NCBI RefSeq assembly: GCF_001187915.1
Contig: NZ_LGIU01000097.1
Span: 24,570 to 88,569 of the forward strand
Direction of reading: 5' to 3'
Length of the DNA stretch: 64,000 nucleotides
DNA from: Arthrobacter sp. RIT-PI-e
Lineage (GTDB): Bacteria; Actinomycetota; Actinomycetes; Actinomycetales; Micrococcaceae
The notes beneath the pieces were generated by a model. The model was given only the letters and a program-made list of their open reading frames with translations. It searched no databases and was not told the DNA's origin. The position numbers were made by a program, and so were the translations under genes. Below are positions 28,897 to 38,327 of this stretch, in pieces (position 1 is the first letter of the stretch; each line of letters begins with the position of its first letter).

Positions 28897-29904
28897 ATGC
28901 CCTCCACCTTCACCACGGCGGACGCCGTGGATCTCGCCGTCCTGGAACGCAACGGCTTCGTCGAGTCCCGCCACGTGGGTGCCGCCGTCGTCCTCGCGGC
29001 GGACGGCACCGTGGTGACCGAGCTCGGCGACATCACCGGACCCGTCTTCCCGCGCTCCACGCTCAAGCCGTTCCAGGCCCTGGCCAGCATGAAGGCCGGC
29101 GTCCCGTTGCGCGGACCGCAGGTGGCCCTCGCTGCGGCGAGCCACGTGGGCGCCAGGGAGCACACGGACGTGGTGCGCACCATGCTCGACGCCGCCGGGG
29201 TCACCGAGGAGCACCTGCAGTGCCCGGAGGACTGGCCGCAGGACGAGCAGGCACGCAACGAGCTGGTCCGCAGCGGCAGGGGCAAGCAGCGCATCGCGTT
29301 CAACTGCTCCGGCAAGCATGCGGCCTTCCTGTGGGCCTGCACCGAGAACGGCTGGGACACGGACACCTACCTCGACCCCACCCACCCCCTGCAGCGCTCC
29401 GTGGCGTCGGTGATCGAGGAGTACACCGAGGAACCGGTGGCCGCGTGGGGCGTGGACGGCTGCGGTGCACCCGTGGCCGCGGTGTCCCTGACGGGCCTGG
29501 CACGGGGCATCGGGCGGATGGCGAAGGCGCCGTCGGACAAGCACGCGGACGCCCGCGCGGCCACGATCACCACCGCCATGCTGGACTATCCGTGGGCGGT
29601 GCACGGCGAGGGCCGGGAGAACTCCGTGGTCATGGAGGATCTCGGGGTCCTGGCGAAGAGCGGCGCCGAGGGCGTCCTGGTGCTCGCCGCGCCCACGGGC
29701 GCCTGCCTGGCCCTCAAGATCCTCGACGGCAGCTCCCGCGCGGCCACGCTCGTGGGACTGACCCTCCTCGCCGCCTCCGGCGCGATCGACGCCGACAAGG
29801 TGGGCGCCGTGCTCGAGAAGGTGGTGCAGCCGGTGCTCGGCGGCGGGCGCCCGGTGGGCAGCCTGCGCCTGGCCGCCCCGGTCCTGGCCCTGCTCGACCG
29901 GTAA
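28897..29904 (+). CDS. L-asparaginase, Rhizobium/actinobacterial (AnsA, PF06089-like) type
   Basis: A 335-residue protein of the asparaginase group unrelated to the classical bacterial enzymes. Seen: VESRHVGAAVVLAADGTVV, FPRSTLKPFQALA (with the Ser-x-x-Lys pair), AFNCSGKHAAFLWAC, and VDGCGAPVAAVSL. Converts asparagine to aspartate and ammonia. AATACT (28885-28890) ends 6 nt before the ATG, so it is probably leaderless. It leads a run with the SCP-like and DUF2079 genes. Confidence 0.85.
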   Translation: MPSTFTTADAVDLAVLERNGFVESRHVGAAVVLAADGTVVTELGDITGPVFPRSTLKPFQALASMKAGVPLRGPQVALAAASHVGAREHTDVVRTMLDAAGVTEEHLQCPEDWPQDEQARNELVRSGRGKQRIAFNCSGKHAAFLWACTENGWDTDTYLDPTHPLQRSVASVIEEYTEEPVAAWGVDGCGAPVAAVSLTGLARGIGRMAKAPSDKHADARAATITTAMLDYPWAVHGEGRENSVVMEDLGVLAKSGAEGVLVLAAPTGACLALKILDGSSRAATLVGLTLLAASGAIDADKVGAVLEKVVQPVLGGGRPVGSLRLAAPVLALLDR

Positions 29905-29914
29905 CGGCCGCACG

Positions 29915-30280
29915 ATGGCTCGACGACGCATCTCCGGTGAGGACGGCCACCGGGCCCTCGCCGCGGTGGAGGGCGGTTCCGCCGTCCGCGCCGACCTCGC
30001 CACCGCCGTGCGTTTCGCCCTGGAGGAACTCGCCGCACTCGCGCCCGGCAACAGCGTGGGGGGGCGCGTGCCGCCCTTCGGTGTCCCCCAGTGCGGGGCG
30101 GGGCCCCGCCACACCCGCGGTACCCCGCCGAACGTGGTGGAGACGGATGCCGCCACCTGGCTGGCCCTGGTCCGCGGGAAACAGACCTGGGCGGAGGCCG
30201 TGACCGCCGGCAAGGTCGCGGCGTCGGGTTCCCGCGCCGACCTCGAGGCGTGGCTGCCGATCTTCGGCCGCACCCCATGA
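29915..30280 (+). CDS. Sterol-carrier-family (SCP-like) protein
   Basis: A 121-residue actinobacterial protein with RADLATAVRFALEEL, the region VPPFGVPQCGAGPRHTRGTPPN split around VRVPP, and the end TAGKVAASGSRADLEAWLPI, as in the bacterial SCP ortholog family. Probably binds a hydrophobic ligand. Starts 10 nt after the asparaginase gene and overlaps the next start (ATGA). Function unknown. Confidence 0.8.
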   Translation: MARRRISGEDGHRALAAVEGGSAVRADLATAVRFALEELAALAPGNSVGGRVPPFGVPQCGAGPRHTRGTPPNVVETDAATWLALVRGKQTWAEAVTAGKVAASGSRADLEAWLPIFGRTP

Positions 30281-31818
30281 GCACGGACCGGACCGCCGCG
30301 GCAGGAGCCGGTGGTGATGCGCCGGGTGGCCTGCCGTCCGAGGTGGGCCCGGACGCGCGGACCGGTTCGAGGGTACCCGGGCGGCTCCGGGATCCTCGAT
30401 CGCAGGGCGCCGAGGCGCGCCGTCGGCCGGGCCGGGCGGTCGCCGCCCTCCGCCGGGAACCGCCGTCGGCCTGGCTGCTGGGGCTGGCCGCCCCCGCGCT
30501 CTACTGCCTCTTCTCTGTCACCCAGTGGAACCGGCTCGCCTCGCCGTCCTGGGACCTCGGGATTTTCACCCAGCTCGCCAAGGCCTACGCGGGTGCGGGC
30601 GCCCCGATCGTGCCCATCAAGGGCGAGGGCTTCAATCTCCTCGGTGACCACTTCCGCCCCCTGCTGGTGCTGCTCGGCCCCGTGTACGCGGCCGCGCCGT
30701 CGGGTCTCACCGTGCTCCTGGTGCAGGACGTGCTCTTCGGCCTCTCCGTCGCGGTGGTGACCCGGGTGGGCCTGCAGTTCCTCGGCCGGGCCGCGGGGCT
30801 GGGCCTCGGGGTCGCCTACGCCCTGTCCTGGGGCCTGCAGACCGCGGTGGCCGCGCAGTTCCACGAGATCGCGTTCGCCGTGCCGCTGCTCGCGCTCGGC
30901 CTCGAGGCGGTGCTGCGGCGGCGCGTGGTCCCCGCCGTCGTGTGGGGCGGGCTGCTGGTGTTCGTCAAGGAGGACCTCGGGCTCACCGTGATGGCCCTGG
31001 GGCTGGTACTCGCCTGGCGGCTCAGGTCCCGAGCCGGATGGTGGCTCGCGGCCTGGGGAGCCCTGTGGCTGGTGCTCTCGGTCCGGGTGATCCTGCCCGC
31101 CCTGAACACCGGGGGCCAGTACGACTACTCGGACCGCATCGACGTCGGCGCGATGCTCGCCGACCCCGGGAGCGCCGTCGTCGACCTCGTGTCGGGGCCC
31201 GCGAAGTACCAGACGCTGCTGCTGCTCCTGGTGGCCGGCGGGGTCCTGTTCCTGCGCTCACCGCTGGCCCTGGTGCTGGTACCCACGCTGCTGTGGCGGT
31301 TCGTCTCCGGCGAGGACGTCTACTGGGGGCCCGAGTGGCACTACAGCGCCGTCCTGATGCCCGTGCTCTTCCTGGCGCTCGCGGACGGCGTGCAGAACCT
31401 CCGCAGCAGCCCGCTCCGCCCGCTGCGCACCGTCGCGGGTCTCGGCGTCCCGGTGGCCCTCGTGGCGGGTCTCTCGCTGCTGCCCTCCTCGGAGTTCGCG
31501 GCGCTCGCCGACGCGGACACCTACCGGCAGTCGCCGCGCTGGGACGCCGCCCACCGCATGATGGAGCTCATCCCCGAGGACGCCACGGTGGAGAGCGGCG
31601 TGGTGCTCATGGCGTACCTGGTGCCGGAGACCCGCGTGTACTGGCTCGGCAATGCGAACCCCGCGCCGGACTACCTGATCGTCGACGCCGAGGACTGGAG
31701 CTGGGGAGGCACCCGGCCCGCCGACGCCGTCGCGCATGCGGAGCAGCGCTTCCCCGGCACGGAGTACACCCTGGTGTTCGACGACGCCGGGTACCAGCTC
31801 GTCGAGCGGCGTCGCTGA
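30277..31818 (+). CDS. DUF2079 multi-spanning membrane protein
   Basis: A 513-residue integral membrane protein with a roughly 65-residue Arg/Gly-rich cytoplasmic tail and about ten hydrophobic segments. SWDLGIFTQLAKAYAG and LLGDHFRPLLVLL are DUF2079 hallmarks, related to polytopic glycosyltransferases of the GT-C type. The C-terminal part is external. Translation is coupled to the SCP-like gene. No donor or acceptor can be named. Confidence 0.82.
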   Translation: MSTDRTAAAGAGGDAPGGLPSEVGPDARTGSRVPGRLRDPRSQGAEARRRPGRAVAALRREPPSAWLLGLAAPALYCLFSVTQWNRLASPSWDLGIFTQLAKAYAGAGAPIVPIKGEGFNLLGDHFRPLLVLLGPVYAAAPSGLTVLLVQDVLFGLSVAVVTRVGLQFLGRAAGLGLGVAYALSWGLQTAVAAQFHEIAFAVPLLALGLEAVLRRRVVPAVVWGGLLVFVKEDLGLTVMALGLVLAWRLRSRAGWWLAAWGALWLVLSVRVILPALNTGGQYDYSDRIDVGAMLADPGSAVVDLVSGPAKYQTLLLLLVAGGVLFLRSPLALVLVPTLLWRFVSGEDVYWGPEWHYSAVLMPVLFLALADGVQNLRSSPLRPLRTVAGLGVPVALVAGLSLLPSSEFAALADADTYRQSPRWDAAHRMMELIPEDATVESGVVLMAYLVPETRVYWLGNANPAPDYLIVDAEDWSWGGTRPADAVAHAEQRFPGTEYTLVFDDAGYQLVERRR

Positions 31819-31837
31819 GTCCCGCTAGCCTTGGACC

Positions 31838-32370
31838 ATGACCTCCGAGCAGCCCTCGACGAACGGCATCCCCGAGCAGCCCGACCTGCGGGGAGCGGTG
31901 CCGGCCGCCGGGCAGCCGACCGCGGCGGACCGGGCCGCGGCCGCGGGGCCGTCGCCGCGGGCGGCCCCGCCGCCATCCCCGCCGATGCCTCCGCCGACGG
32001 TCCCGGTCCCGGTCCCGGTCCCGGTCCCGGTCCCGGTCCCGGTCCCGGTCCCGGTCCAGCGGCGGACCCCGGGCCGGGACCGTCCGCTGCAGCGCCTTCC
32101 GCCTACCGTGAGGTGACCGTCCGCAGGGCGCCGAAGTTCATCCCCTTCATGGTGGTGGGCGCGCTCCTCGGGTTCCTCGCCGCGCTCGTGATCGCCTACA
32201 CCGGGGAGCAGGATCCCACCCTGACGCGCGAGTCCGTCCTCGGGTTCTTCACCGTGGTGCTCGCCCTGCCGGGGCTGCTCCTGGCGGCCCTGCTGGTGCT
32301 GGTGTTCGACCGGCGCAGCGTCAAGCGTGCCGAGCGGGCCCGGGCCGAACGGACCGAGGACGATACCTGA
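31838..32370 (+). pseudogene. Small membrane protein gene, frameshifted upstream of a hexanucleotide repeat
   Basis: An ATG at 31838 opens a frame (MTSEQPSTNGIPEQ) with very high third-position GC up to about 31930 that stops at 32116. The conserved part, YREVTVRRAPKFIPFMVVGA with two membrane segments and a basic end (SVKRAERARAERTED), is in another frame ending at 32370. The two belong to one gene typical of Micrococcaceae, so a single-base indel probably lies near 31885-31995. Starting the second frame at the TTG at 31831 gives poor codon use and is unlikely. Function unknown. Confidence 0.6.
31999..32058 (+). repeat. Hexanucleotide tandem repeat (GGTCCC)9 plus one variant unit
   Basis: Nine perfect GGTCCC units (31999-32052) and GGTCCA (32053-32058). 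It encodes Gly-Pro repeats in the frame of the conserved membrane protein and Val-Pro repeats in the frame of the upstream ATG. Unit changes keep the frame, so the repeat itself does not explain the frameshift. Confidence 0.9.
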
Positions 32371-32476
32371 GGCAACGGGATTACCGGATCCGCTAACGGA
32401 GGGGTACCCGGCTGTCGAGAGTGTGCACGGGACATCCGACACCCGGGTGCCGTGCAGCTCGATGGAGGACAGTGTC

Positions 32477-32650
32477 ATGAAAGCATTTGCGTGTGGGGAC
32501 GTCGTACCGGGCTGCGACGCCCGCTGGGTCTGCAGTTCGGAGGACGAGGTGCTCGCGCAGGTCGCTTCGCACGCCGGGGTGGTGCACGGTCTGACCCAGG
32601 TCTCCCCCGAGATGGTCGGCGCGGTCCGCGCCAACATCGCCACGGTCTGA
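32477..32650 (+). CDS. DUF1059 family small protein
   Basis: A 57-residue protein with the family pattern MKAFACGDVVPGCDARW, then DEVLAQVASHAGVVHGL. Two cysteines and the GCDA motif are conserved in the family. Function unknown. GGAGGA precedes the ATG by 7 nt. The EAL gene starts 13 nt after its stop. Confidence 0.88.
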   Translation: MKAFACGDVVPGCDARWVCSSEDEVLAQVASHAGVVHGLTQVSPEMVGAVRANIATV

Positions 32651-32663
32651 GACCACGGCCCCG

Positions 32664-33791
32664 GTGCAGCCCTCCGAGCAGGAGATCGACGCCGCCGAAC
32701 TGGCGTCCGCGTGCCGTGGGGAGGGCATCACCTCCGCGTACCAGCCGATCATCGACACCGTCCGCGGGTCGGTGGTCGGCTACGAGGCGTTGATCCGCTT
32801 CCCCGGGTACGAGGTGAAGGACCCCGAGGTGTGGTTCGCCCGGGCACGCCGTGACGGGTACGGGGCGGAGCTCGAGGCGGCGGCACTGCGCAGTGCCTTC
32901 CGGCAGCGGAGCGCCCTGCCGGGCAACTGCTTCCTCACCGTGAACGTCTCCCCTCCCCTGCTCGCCACCCCCGCCGTCCGGGCCGTGTGGGCCGAGCAGG
33001 GTCACCTCGGCGGTGTCTTCGTCGAACTGACCGAACAGGCGGCGATCGACTCCTACGTGGAGCTCGAGCCGCATCTGCAGTCGCTGCGGTCCGCGGGTGC
33101 GATGATCGCGATCGACGACGCCGGATCCGGGTACGCGGGGCTCCAGCACCTGCTCGCAGTGCGGCCGGCCATGATCAAGCTGGACCGCGAGCTGGTCCGC
33201 GAGGTGGACCTCGACGAGGCGAAACGGGCCCTGGTGGAGATGCTCGGCATCTTCGCGAACCGGGTGGACGCCTGGATCCTCGCCGAGGGCATCGAGCGCG
33301 TGGAGGAGCTCGACACCCTCGCCGCCCTCGGCGTCCCCCTGCTGCAGGGGTACCTGCTCGGACGTCCCGGCCCACCCTGGCAGGAGGTGGACCTCGACGT
33401 CGCGCTCCGCCTGTCCGGCCGGCCGCAGCCGGTCGCGGCGTCCACCGTACGCGGCGTCCTGGAACCCGCCACGACGGCGGGCTCGCTCACCGAGGCCACG
33501 ACGCGCTTCGAGGCCGACCCGCAGCTCACCGACCTCGTGCTCCTGGACGGGCACCGCCCCGTGGCCGTGCTGTCGGAGGAGGAGGCCCGGTTCGGCATGT
33601 TCCGTCCCGGGATGATCGTCAACGTGGACACCCGGATCGGCGAGGCGCTCTCGCGCTCGATCACCCGGGAGCGCTCCGACCGGTTCTCCCCGCTGCTGGT
33701 CACGGACAACGCCGGCCGGTACGTGGGAGTGGCACGCCTGGAGCGGTTGATCGGCAGGATCGCCTCGGAGGACACCGCGTCCCTGCGCTGA
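32664..33791 (+). CDS. EAL-domain protein, predicted c-di-GMP phosphodiesterase
   Basis: A 375-residue protein. The EAL domain (about 20-240) has the signature YEALIRF (EAL at 41-43), Asn94 in TVNVSP, Glu121 in ELTEQ, Asp151-Asp152 in IDDAGSGYAGL, Lys172, AEGIE near 207-211 and QGYLLGRP, so the metal and catalytic residues all appear present. The C-terminal 130 residues resemble a degenerate CBS or ligand-binding pair. No GGDEF partner is in the window. GTG start, no obvious ribosome site; coupling to the DUF1059 gene is likely. Confidence 0.87.
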   Translation: MQPSEQEIDAAELASACRGEGITSAYQPIIDTVRGSVVGYEALIRFPGYEVKDPEVWFARARRDGYGAELEAAALRSAFRQRSALPGNCFLTVNVSPPLLATPAVRAVWAEQGHLGGVFVELTEQAAIDSYVELEPHLQSLRSAGAMIAIDDAGSGYAGLQHLLAVRPAMIKLDRELVREVDLDEAKRALVEMLGIFANRVDAWILAEGIERVEELDTLAALGVPLLQGYLLGRPGPPWQEVDLDVALRLSGRPQPVAASTVRGVLEPATTAGSLTEATTRFEADPQLTDLVLLDGHRPVAVLSEEEARFGMFRPGMIVNVDTRIGEALSRSITRERSDRFSPLLVTDNAGRYVGVARLERLIGRIASEDTASLR

Positions 33792-33851
33792 GAGCCGGAG
33801 GACAGCCCCATGGGAGGCCCACCCCTTGGCACCCCGTGCGAGAATGGGGCC

Positions 33852-35411
33852 ATGGTGCGCGGCGACGGACAACTCTCCCACGATCTTCTCCCCGGCGAGA
33901 AAGGACCACAGGATGCCTGTGGTGTCTTCGGTGTCTGGGCACCCGGCGAGGAGGTGGCCAAGCTCACCTACTACGGGCTGTACGCACTGCAGCACCGCGG
34001 CCAGGAGTCCGCGGGGATCGCCACGAGCGACGGCGCCCGCATCAACGTCTACAAGGACATGGGCCTGGTGTCCCAGGTCTTCGACGAATCCACCCTCAAC
34101 ACCCTCGCCGGGCACATCGCCGTCGGGCACTGCCGCTACTCCACCACCGGTTCCTCGCACTGGGCCAACGCCCAGCCCACCCTCGGCGCCACCGCCGCCG
34201 GCACGGTGGCCCTGGCGCACAACGGCAACCTGACCAACTCCGCCGAGCTCTACCAGATGGTCCTCGACCGTCACGGCAAGCCTCGCGCCGGTGAGCTCGC
34301 GCAGGGCAACACCACGGACACCGCCCTGGTCACGGCGCTCCTGGCGGGGGACGACGACCGCTCCCTGGAGGAGACCGCGATGGAGCTGCTCCCGAGCATC
34401 CGCGGCGCCTTCTGCTTCGTGTTCATGGACGAGGGCACCCTCTACGCCGCACGCGACGCCTACGGGGTGCGCCCCCTGGTGCTCGGTCGGCTCGAGCGCG
34501 GCTGGGTGGTGGCCTCGGAGCAGGCCGCACTGGCCACGGTGGGTGCGAGCTACATCCGCGAGATCGATCCCGGCGAGTTCATCGCCATCGACGAGGACGG
34601 CGTGCGCAGCCGCCGCTTCGCCACCCCGACGGCGGCCGGCTGCGTCTTCGAGTACGTGTACCTGGCCCGTCCCGATGCCTCGATCGCCGGCCGCTCGGTG
34701 TACGAGTCGCGGGTGGAGATGGGCCGCCAGCTGGCGCGGGAGAACTCCGCCGTCGCGGACATCGTGATCCCCGTCCCGGAGTCCGGTACGCCGGCCGCCG
34801 TCGGCTTCGCCGAGGAGTCCGGCATCCCCTTCGCCCACGGCTTCGTGAAGAACGCCTACGTGGGGCGCACGTTCATCCAGCCCAGCCAGACCCTGCGCCA
34901 GCTGGGCATCCGGCTCAAGCTCAACGCGCTGGAGTCCGTGATCCGCGGCAAGCGCATCGTCGTGGTGGACGACTCCATCGTGCGCGGCAACACGCAGCGG
35001 GCCGTGGTCCGGATGCTGCGGGAGGCCGGCGCAGCGGAGGTGCACGTGAAGATCTCCTCGCCCCCGGTGCGCTGGCCCTGCTTCTACGGCATCGACTTCG
35101 CCTCGCGGGCGGAACTGATCGCCAACGGCGCCCTGGTGAACGAGATCAGCTCCTCGATCGGCGCGGACAGCCTCGCCTACATCTCCGAGGACGGCATGAT
35201 CGACGCCACGCAGCAGCCCCGCGAGCGCCTCTGCACGGCCTGCTTCACCGGGCAGTACCCGATCGAACTGCCGGAGGAGGACCGCCTCGGCAAGAACCTG
35301 CTGGAGCGGGTCGATCCCGCGGACAAGCCCGGGGCCACCGGGTGCGACCCGGGCCCGGACGCGGAGTTCGAGCCCGTCCTGACCGCTGAAGACAGGAAAG
35401 AGCGAGTATGA
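33852..35411 (+). CDS. purF: Amidophosphoribosyltransferase
   Basis: A 519-residue enzyme catalysing the first step of purine synthesis, PRPP plus glutamine to phosphoribosylamine. GPQDACGVFGVWAPGEE carries the N-terminal nucleophile Cys23 after a short propeptide; the PRPP loop is IVVVDDSIVRGNTQ. Conservation begins at the ATG at 33852; an upstream ATG at 33810 has a better ribosome site (GGAGGA) but would add 14 non-conserved residues. Overlaps purM by ATGA. Confidence 0.94.
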   Translation: MVRGDGQLSHDLLPGEKGPQDACGVFGVWAPGEEVAKLTYYGLYALQHRGQESAGIATSDGARINVYKDMGLVSQVFDESTLNTLAGHIAVGHCRYSTTGSSHWANAQPTLGATAAGTVALAHNGNLTNSAELYQMVLDRHGKPRAGELAQGNTTDTALVTALLAGDDDRSLEETAMELLPSIRGAFCFVFMDEGTLYAARDAYGVRPLVLGRLERGWVVASEQAALATVGASYIREIDPGEFIAIDEDGVRSRRFATPTAAGCVFEYVYLARPDASIAGRSVYESRVEMGRQLARENSAVADIVIPVPESGTPAAVGFAEESGIPFAHGFVKNAYVGRTFIQPSQTLRQLGIRLKLNALESVIRGKRIVVVDDSIVRGNTQRAVVRMLREAGAAEVHVKISSPPVRWPCFYGIDFASRAELIANGALVNEISSSIGADSLAYISEDGMIDATQQPRERLCTACFTGQYPIELPEEDRLGKNLLERVDPADKPGATGCDPGPDAEFEPVLTAEDRKERV

Positions 35412-36523
35412 GCATGCCGTCCGGACCCATCACCTACGCCTCCGCCGGCGTCGACGTCGAAGCGGGGGACCGCGCCGTCGAGCTCATGAAGGACGCCGTC
35501 CGGGCCACGCACGGCGCGCAGGTGCTCGGCGGGGTGGGCGGTTTCGCGGGTCTCTTCGACGTCTCCCGGCTCCTCACCTACACGCGACCGCTCCTGGCGA
35601 CGTCCACCGACGGCGTGGGCACCAAGGTGGCGATCGCGCAGGCCATGGACATCCACGACACCATCGGGTTCGACCTCGTGGGCATGGTGGTGGACGACAT
35701 CGTGGTGGTGGGCGCCGAACCACTGTTCATGACCGACTACATCGCGTGCGGCAAGGTGGTCCCCGAGCGCATCGCGGACATCGTGCGCGGCATCGCGGCG
35801 GGCTGCTCGGTGGCCGGGACCGCCCTGGTGGGCGGGGAGACCGCGGAGCACCCGGGGCTGCTCGGCGAGCACGAGTACGACGTCGCCGGTGCCGCCACGG
35901 GCGTGGTGGAGGCGAGCCGCGTTCTCGGCCCCGAGCGGGTGCGCGAGGGCGACGTGGTGATCGGCATGGCCTCCTCCGGCCTCCACTCGAACGGGTACTC
36001 GCTGGTACGGCGCGTGATCAACCAGGCCGGGTGGGCGCTGGACCGGCAGGTCTCCGAACTCGGCCGCACCCTCGGCGAGGAACTCCTGGAACCCACGCGC
36101 ATCTACGCCGCGGACTGCCTGGCGCTGGCCCGCAATGACGCCGCCCAGGTGCACGGCTTCAGCCACGTCACCGGTGGCGGACTCGCGGCCAACCTGGCCC
36201 GTGTGCTCCCGCGGGGCCTCGAGGCCACCGTGGACCGCTCCACCTGGGAGCTCCCGCCGATCTTCACGCTCGTGTCCCAGCTCGGCTCGGTTCCGCTGCC
36301 GGACCTCGAGCGCACCCTCAACCTCGGTGTCGGCATGGTGGCGATCGTCGGGGAGGAGGGCGCCGACGCGGCTCTCCGGCAGCTGAACGACGCCGGTCTC
36401 CCGTCCTGGACCATGGGTACCGTCGGGACCGCCGGCACGGGGAGCACCGACGGCCCGGACTACGTGCAGGGCGCCAAGGGCGTGGACGGCGGCGCGGGCC
36501 GGTTGCTGGGCGCCTACGCCTGA
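35408..36523 (+). CDS. purM: Phosphoribosylformylglycinamidine cyclo-ligase
   Basis: A 371-residue AIR synthetase. Family features: TYASAGVDVEAGDRAVELMK, TSTDGVGTKVAIAQAM, GFDLVGMVVDDIVVVGAEPL, and GMASSGLHSNGYSLVRRV. Coupled to purF through a 4-nt overlap. In related genomes a DUF3073 gene usually follows purM; here it is 7.3 kb away at 43791, beyond the xylose genes. Confidence 0.95.
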   Translation: MSMPSGPITYASAGVDVEAGDRAVELMKDAVRATHGAQVLGGVGGFAGLFDVSRLLTYTRPLLATSTDGVGTKVAIAQAMDIHDTIGFDLVGMVVDDIVVVGAEPLFMTDYIACGKVVPERIADIVRGIAAGCSVAGTALVGGETAEHPGLLGEHEYDVAGAATGVVEASRVLGPERVREGDVVIGMASSGLHSNGYSLVRRVINQAGWALDRQVSELGRTLGEELLEPTRIYAADCLALARNDAAQVHGFSHVTGGGLAANLARVLPRGLEATVDRSTWELPPIFTLVSQLGSVPLPDLERTLNLGVGMVAIVGEEGADAALRQLNDAGLPSWTMGTVGTAGTGSTDGPDYVQGAKGVDGGAGRLLGAYA

Positions 36524-36581
36524 GCGGGTCTGCACTGACACCTGGCCCGGCGCGTCGGCCGGGACCCGGCCGGACAGGCTC

Positions 36582-36615
36582 AGGGGCCGGGACGGTCATC
36601 CCGGCTCCGGCCCCT
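36582..36615 (+). terminator. Terminator after purM
   Basis: AGGGGCCGG and CCGGCCCCT form a 9-bp stem around a 16-nt loop that can itself pair, about 60 nt past the purM stop. Confidence 0.5.
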
Positions 36616-37067
36616 CGGAGGGCTCGAGACACCGCGATACCGCGTCGTCAGCGTGCGGCTCGGGACGACCACGGGCCATCGGTCGCACCGCCTCCGCGCT
36701 GGTGGAGCGATGGGTGCATCCGGATGCCGTCTCCGAGGTGGACCATGCCCCTGGGTCGTCGCCTCCGAGGCGAGCGAGGCAGCAGGGCGGCCCAGGAGCG
36801 AGGATGCGGACCGGGGACGGCGGTGGCGATCGTGAGGCCCTACCGATGGACAGGTGACCGGCGACTGGGGTCCGCCCACGGAGATGGTCCTGCGAACGGC
36901 ACCCAGCAGGTGCGGAGGCTGCTGCACGGCACCCCTCGGGCGGTGGACCACGGACGTCAGCCCCGGGTTGCCGATGCGGTGACCGGAAATGTCATCGATC
37001 GTCCCGGACCGGCCGGGGTGTGGAACAGCGCCGCGGTGTGCTCGGACCCGGTCGCGGGAGGAGGGGC
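36616..37067. other. Non-coding stretch between purM and the xylose genes
   Basis: About 450 bp with no frame showing convincing codon bias on either strand; no known domain, RNA or repeat is recognised. Short open frames here look accidental. It may be a decayed remnant or a junction of the xylose island. Confidence 0.5.
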
Positions 37068-37119
37068 TTGACTCCGCGCTCATAACCAATATGTTTGTGA
37101 CTACAACATATTGGTCACA
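37068..37119 (+). promoter_or_regulatory. xylA promoter with inverted-repeat operator, likely for the ROK repressor
   Basis: TTGACT (37068-37073) and TATGTT (37090-37095) form a promoter with a 16-nt spacer. ACCAATATGTT (37085-37095) and AACATATTGGT (37105-37115) are perfect 11-bp arms around 9 nt, so the left arm covers the -10 and the right arm lies just past the start site. This AT-rich dyad in GC-rich DNA is the expected form of a ROK/XylR operator. A second pair, TGTGAC/GTCACA, sits at 37096-37101 and 37114-37119. Confidence 0.75.
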
Positions 37120-37133
37120 CCTTGGAGCACTCA

Positions 37134-38324
37134 ATGACGATCGAGCCCACCCGCGACGACAAATTCTCCTTCGGACTCTGGACGGTGGGCTGGGAGGCCC
37201 AGGACCAGTTCGGCTCCGCCACCCGGGCACCGCTCGACGTCGTCGAGGCCGTGAACCGCCTGAGCGACCTCGGCGCCTACGGACTGACCTTCCACGACGA
37301 CGACCTGTTCCCGTTCGGCTCCAGCGCCGGCGAGCGGCAGGCGCAGATCGACCGCCTCAAGGGCGCCCTCGACTCCACGGGACTGGTCGTCCCCATGGTG
37401 ACGACGAACCTGTTCAGCCACCCCGTGTTCAAGGACGGCGGTTTCACGAGCAACGACCGCGGCGTGCGCCGCTTCGCCCTGCGGAAGGTCCTGGACAACA
37501 TCGACCTCGCCGCGGAGCTCGGCGCGAGGACCTTCGTGATGTGGGGTGGGCGCGAGGGCAGCGAGTACGACGCCGCCAAGGACATCCGTGGTGCCCTCGA
37601 GCGCTACCGCGAGGCCGTGAACCTGCTGGGCGACTACGTCACCGACAAGGGCTACGACATCCGCTTCGCGATCGAGCCCAAGCCCAACGAGCCACGCGGG
37701 GACATCCTGCTCCCCACCCTGGGTCATGCCATGGCGTTCATCGAGACCCTCGAGCGCCCGGAGCTCGTGGGCATCAACCCGGAGACCGGCCACGAGCAGA
37801 TGGCCGGGCTGAACTTCACGCACGGGATCGCGCAGGCCCTCTACCAGGGCAAGCTCTTCCACATCGACCTCAACGGCCAGCGCAGCATCAAGTTCGACCA
37901 GGACCTGGTCTTCGGGCACGGAGACCTGCAGAACGCGTTCTCGCTCGTGGACCTGCTCGAGAACGGCGGGCCCGCCGGAGGCCCCACCTACGACGGGCCG
38001 CGCCATTTCGACTACAAGCCGAGCCGCACCGAGGACATGGACGGCGTCTGGGACTCGGCTGCAGCCAACATGCAGACCTACCTGCTGCTCAAGGAGCGCG
38101 CGGCGGCCTTCCGCGCCGACCCCGAGGTCCAGACGGCACTCACCGCATCGCGCGTGTCCGAGATCAACGAGCCCACGCTGAACGAGGGCGAGGGCTACGA
38201 GGCCCTGCGCGCGGACCGGGCCTCCTACGAGGACTTCGACGCCGATGCCTACTTCAACGGCAAGGGCTTCGGTTTCGTGAAGCTCCAGCAGCTCTTCATC
38301 GAGCACCTGCTCGGAGCCCGCTGA
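37134..38324 (+). CDS. xylA: Xylose isomerase (actinobacterial class I)
   Basis: A 396-residue enzyme converting D-xylose to D-xylulose. Catalytic His54 in [19 protein letters not shown], the metal-binding [10 protein letters not shown], and [15 protein letters not shown] are all present. Length and sequence are close to the Streptomyces/Arthrobacter type, without the N-terminal insert of class II. ATG at 37134 is preceded by GGAG. First gene of xylA-xylB and controlled by the operator just upstream. Confidence 0.96.
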   Translation: MTIEPTRDDKFSFGLWTVGWEAQDQFGSATRAPLDVVEAVNRLSDLGAYGLTFHDDDLFPFGSSAGERQAQIDRLKGALDSTGLVVPMVTTNLFSHPVFKDGGFTSNDRGVRRFALRKVLDNIDLAAELGARTFVMWGGREGSEYDAAKDIRGALERYREAVNLLGDYVTDKGYDIRFAIEPKPNEPRGDILLPTLGHAMAFIETLERPELVGINPETGHEQMAGLNFTHGIAQALYQGKLFHIDLNGQRSIKFDQDLVFGHGDLQNAFSLVDLLENGGPAGGPTYDGPRHFDYKPSRTEDMDGVWDSAAANMQTYLLLKERAAAFRADPEVQTALTASRVSEINEPTLNEGEGYEALRADRASYEDFDADAYFNGKGFGFVKLQQLFIEHLLGAR

Positions 38325-38327
38325 CCC

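Noticed and set aside
31838..32116. Val-Pro-repeat protein as a separate gene
   Set aside because: The frame after the repeat loses coding bias and the conserved membrane domain is in the neighbouring frame.
33810..33851. Upstream ATG as the purF start
   Set aside because: It has a good ribosome site, but conserved PurF sequence begins at the ATG at 33852; left as an alternative.
36580..37230. 216-residue minus-strand frame before xylA
   Set aside because: It runs through the xylA promoter, operator and start, and shows no recognisable domain.
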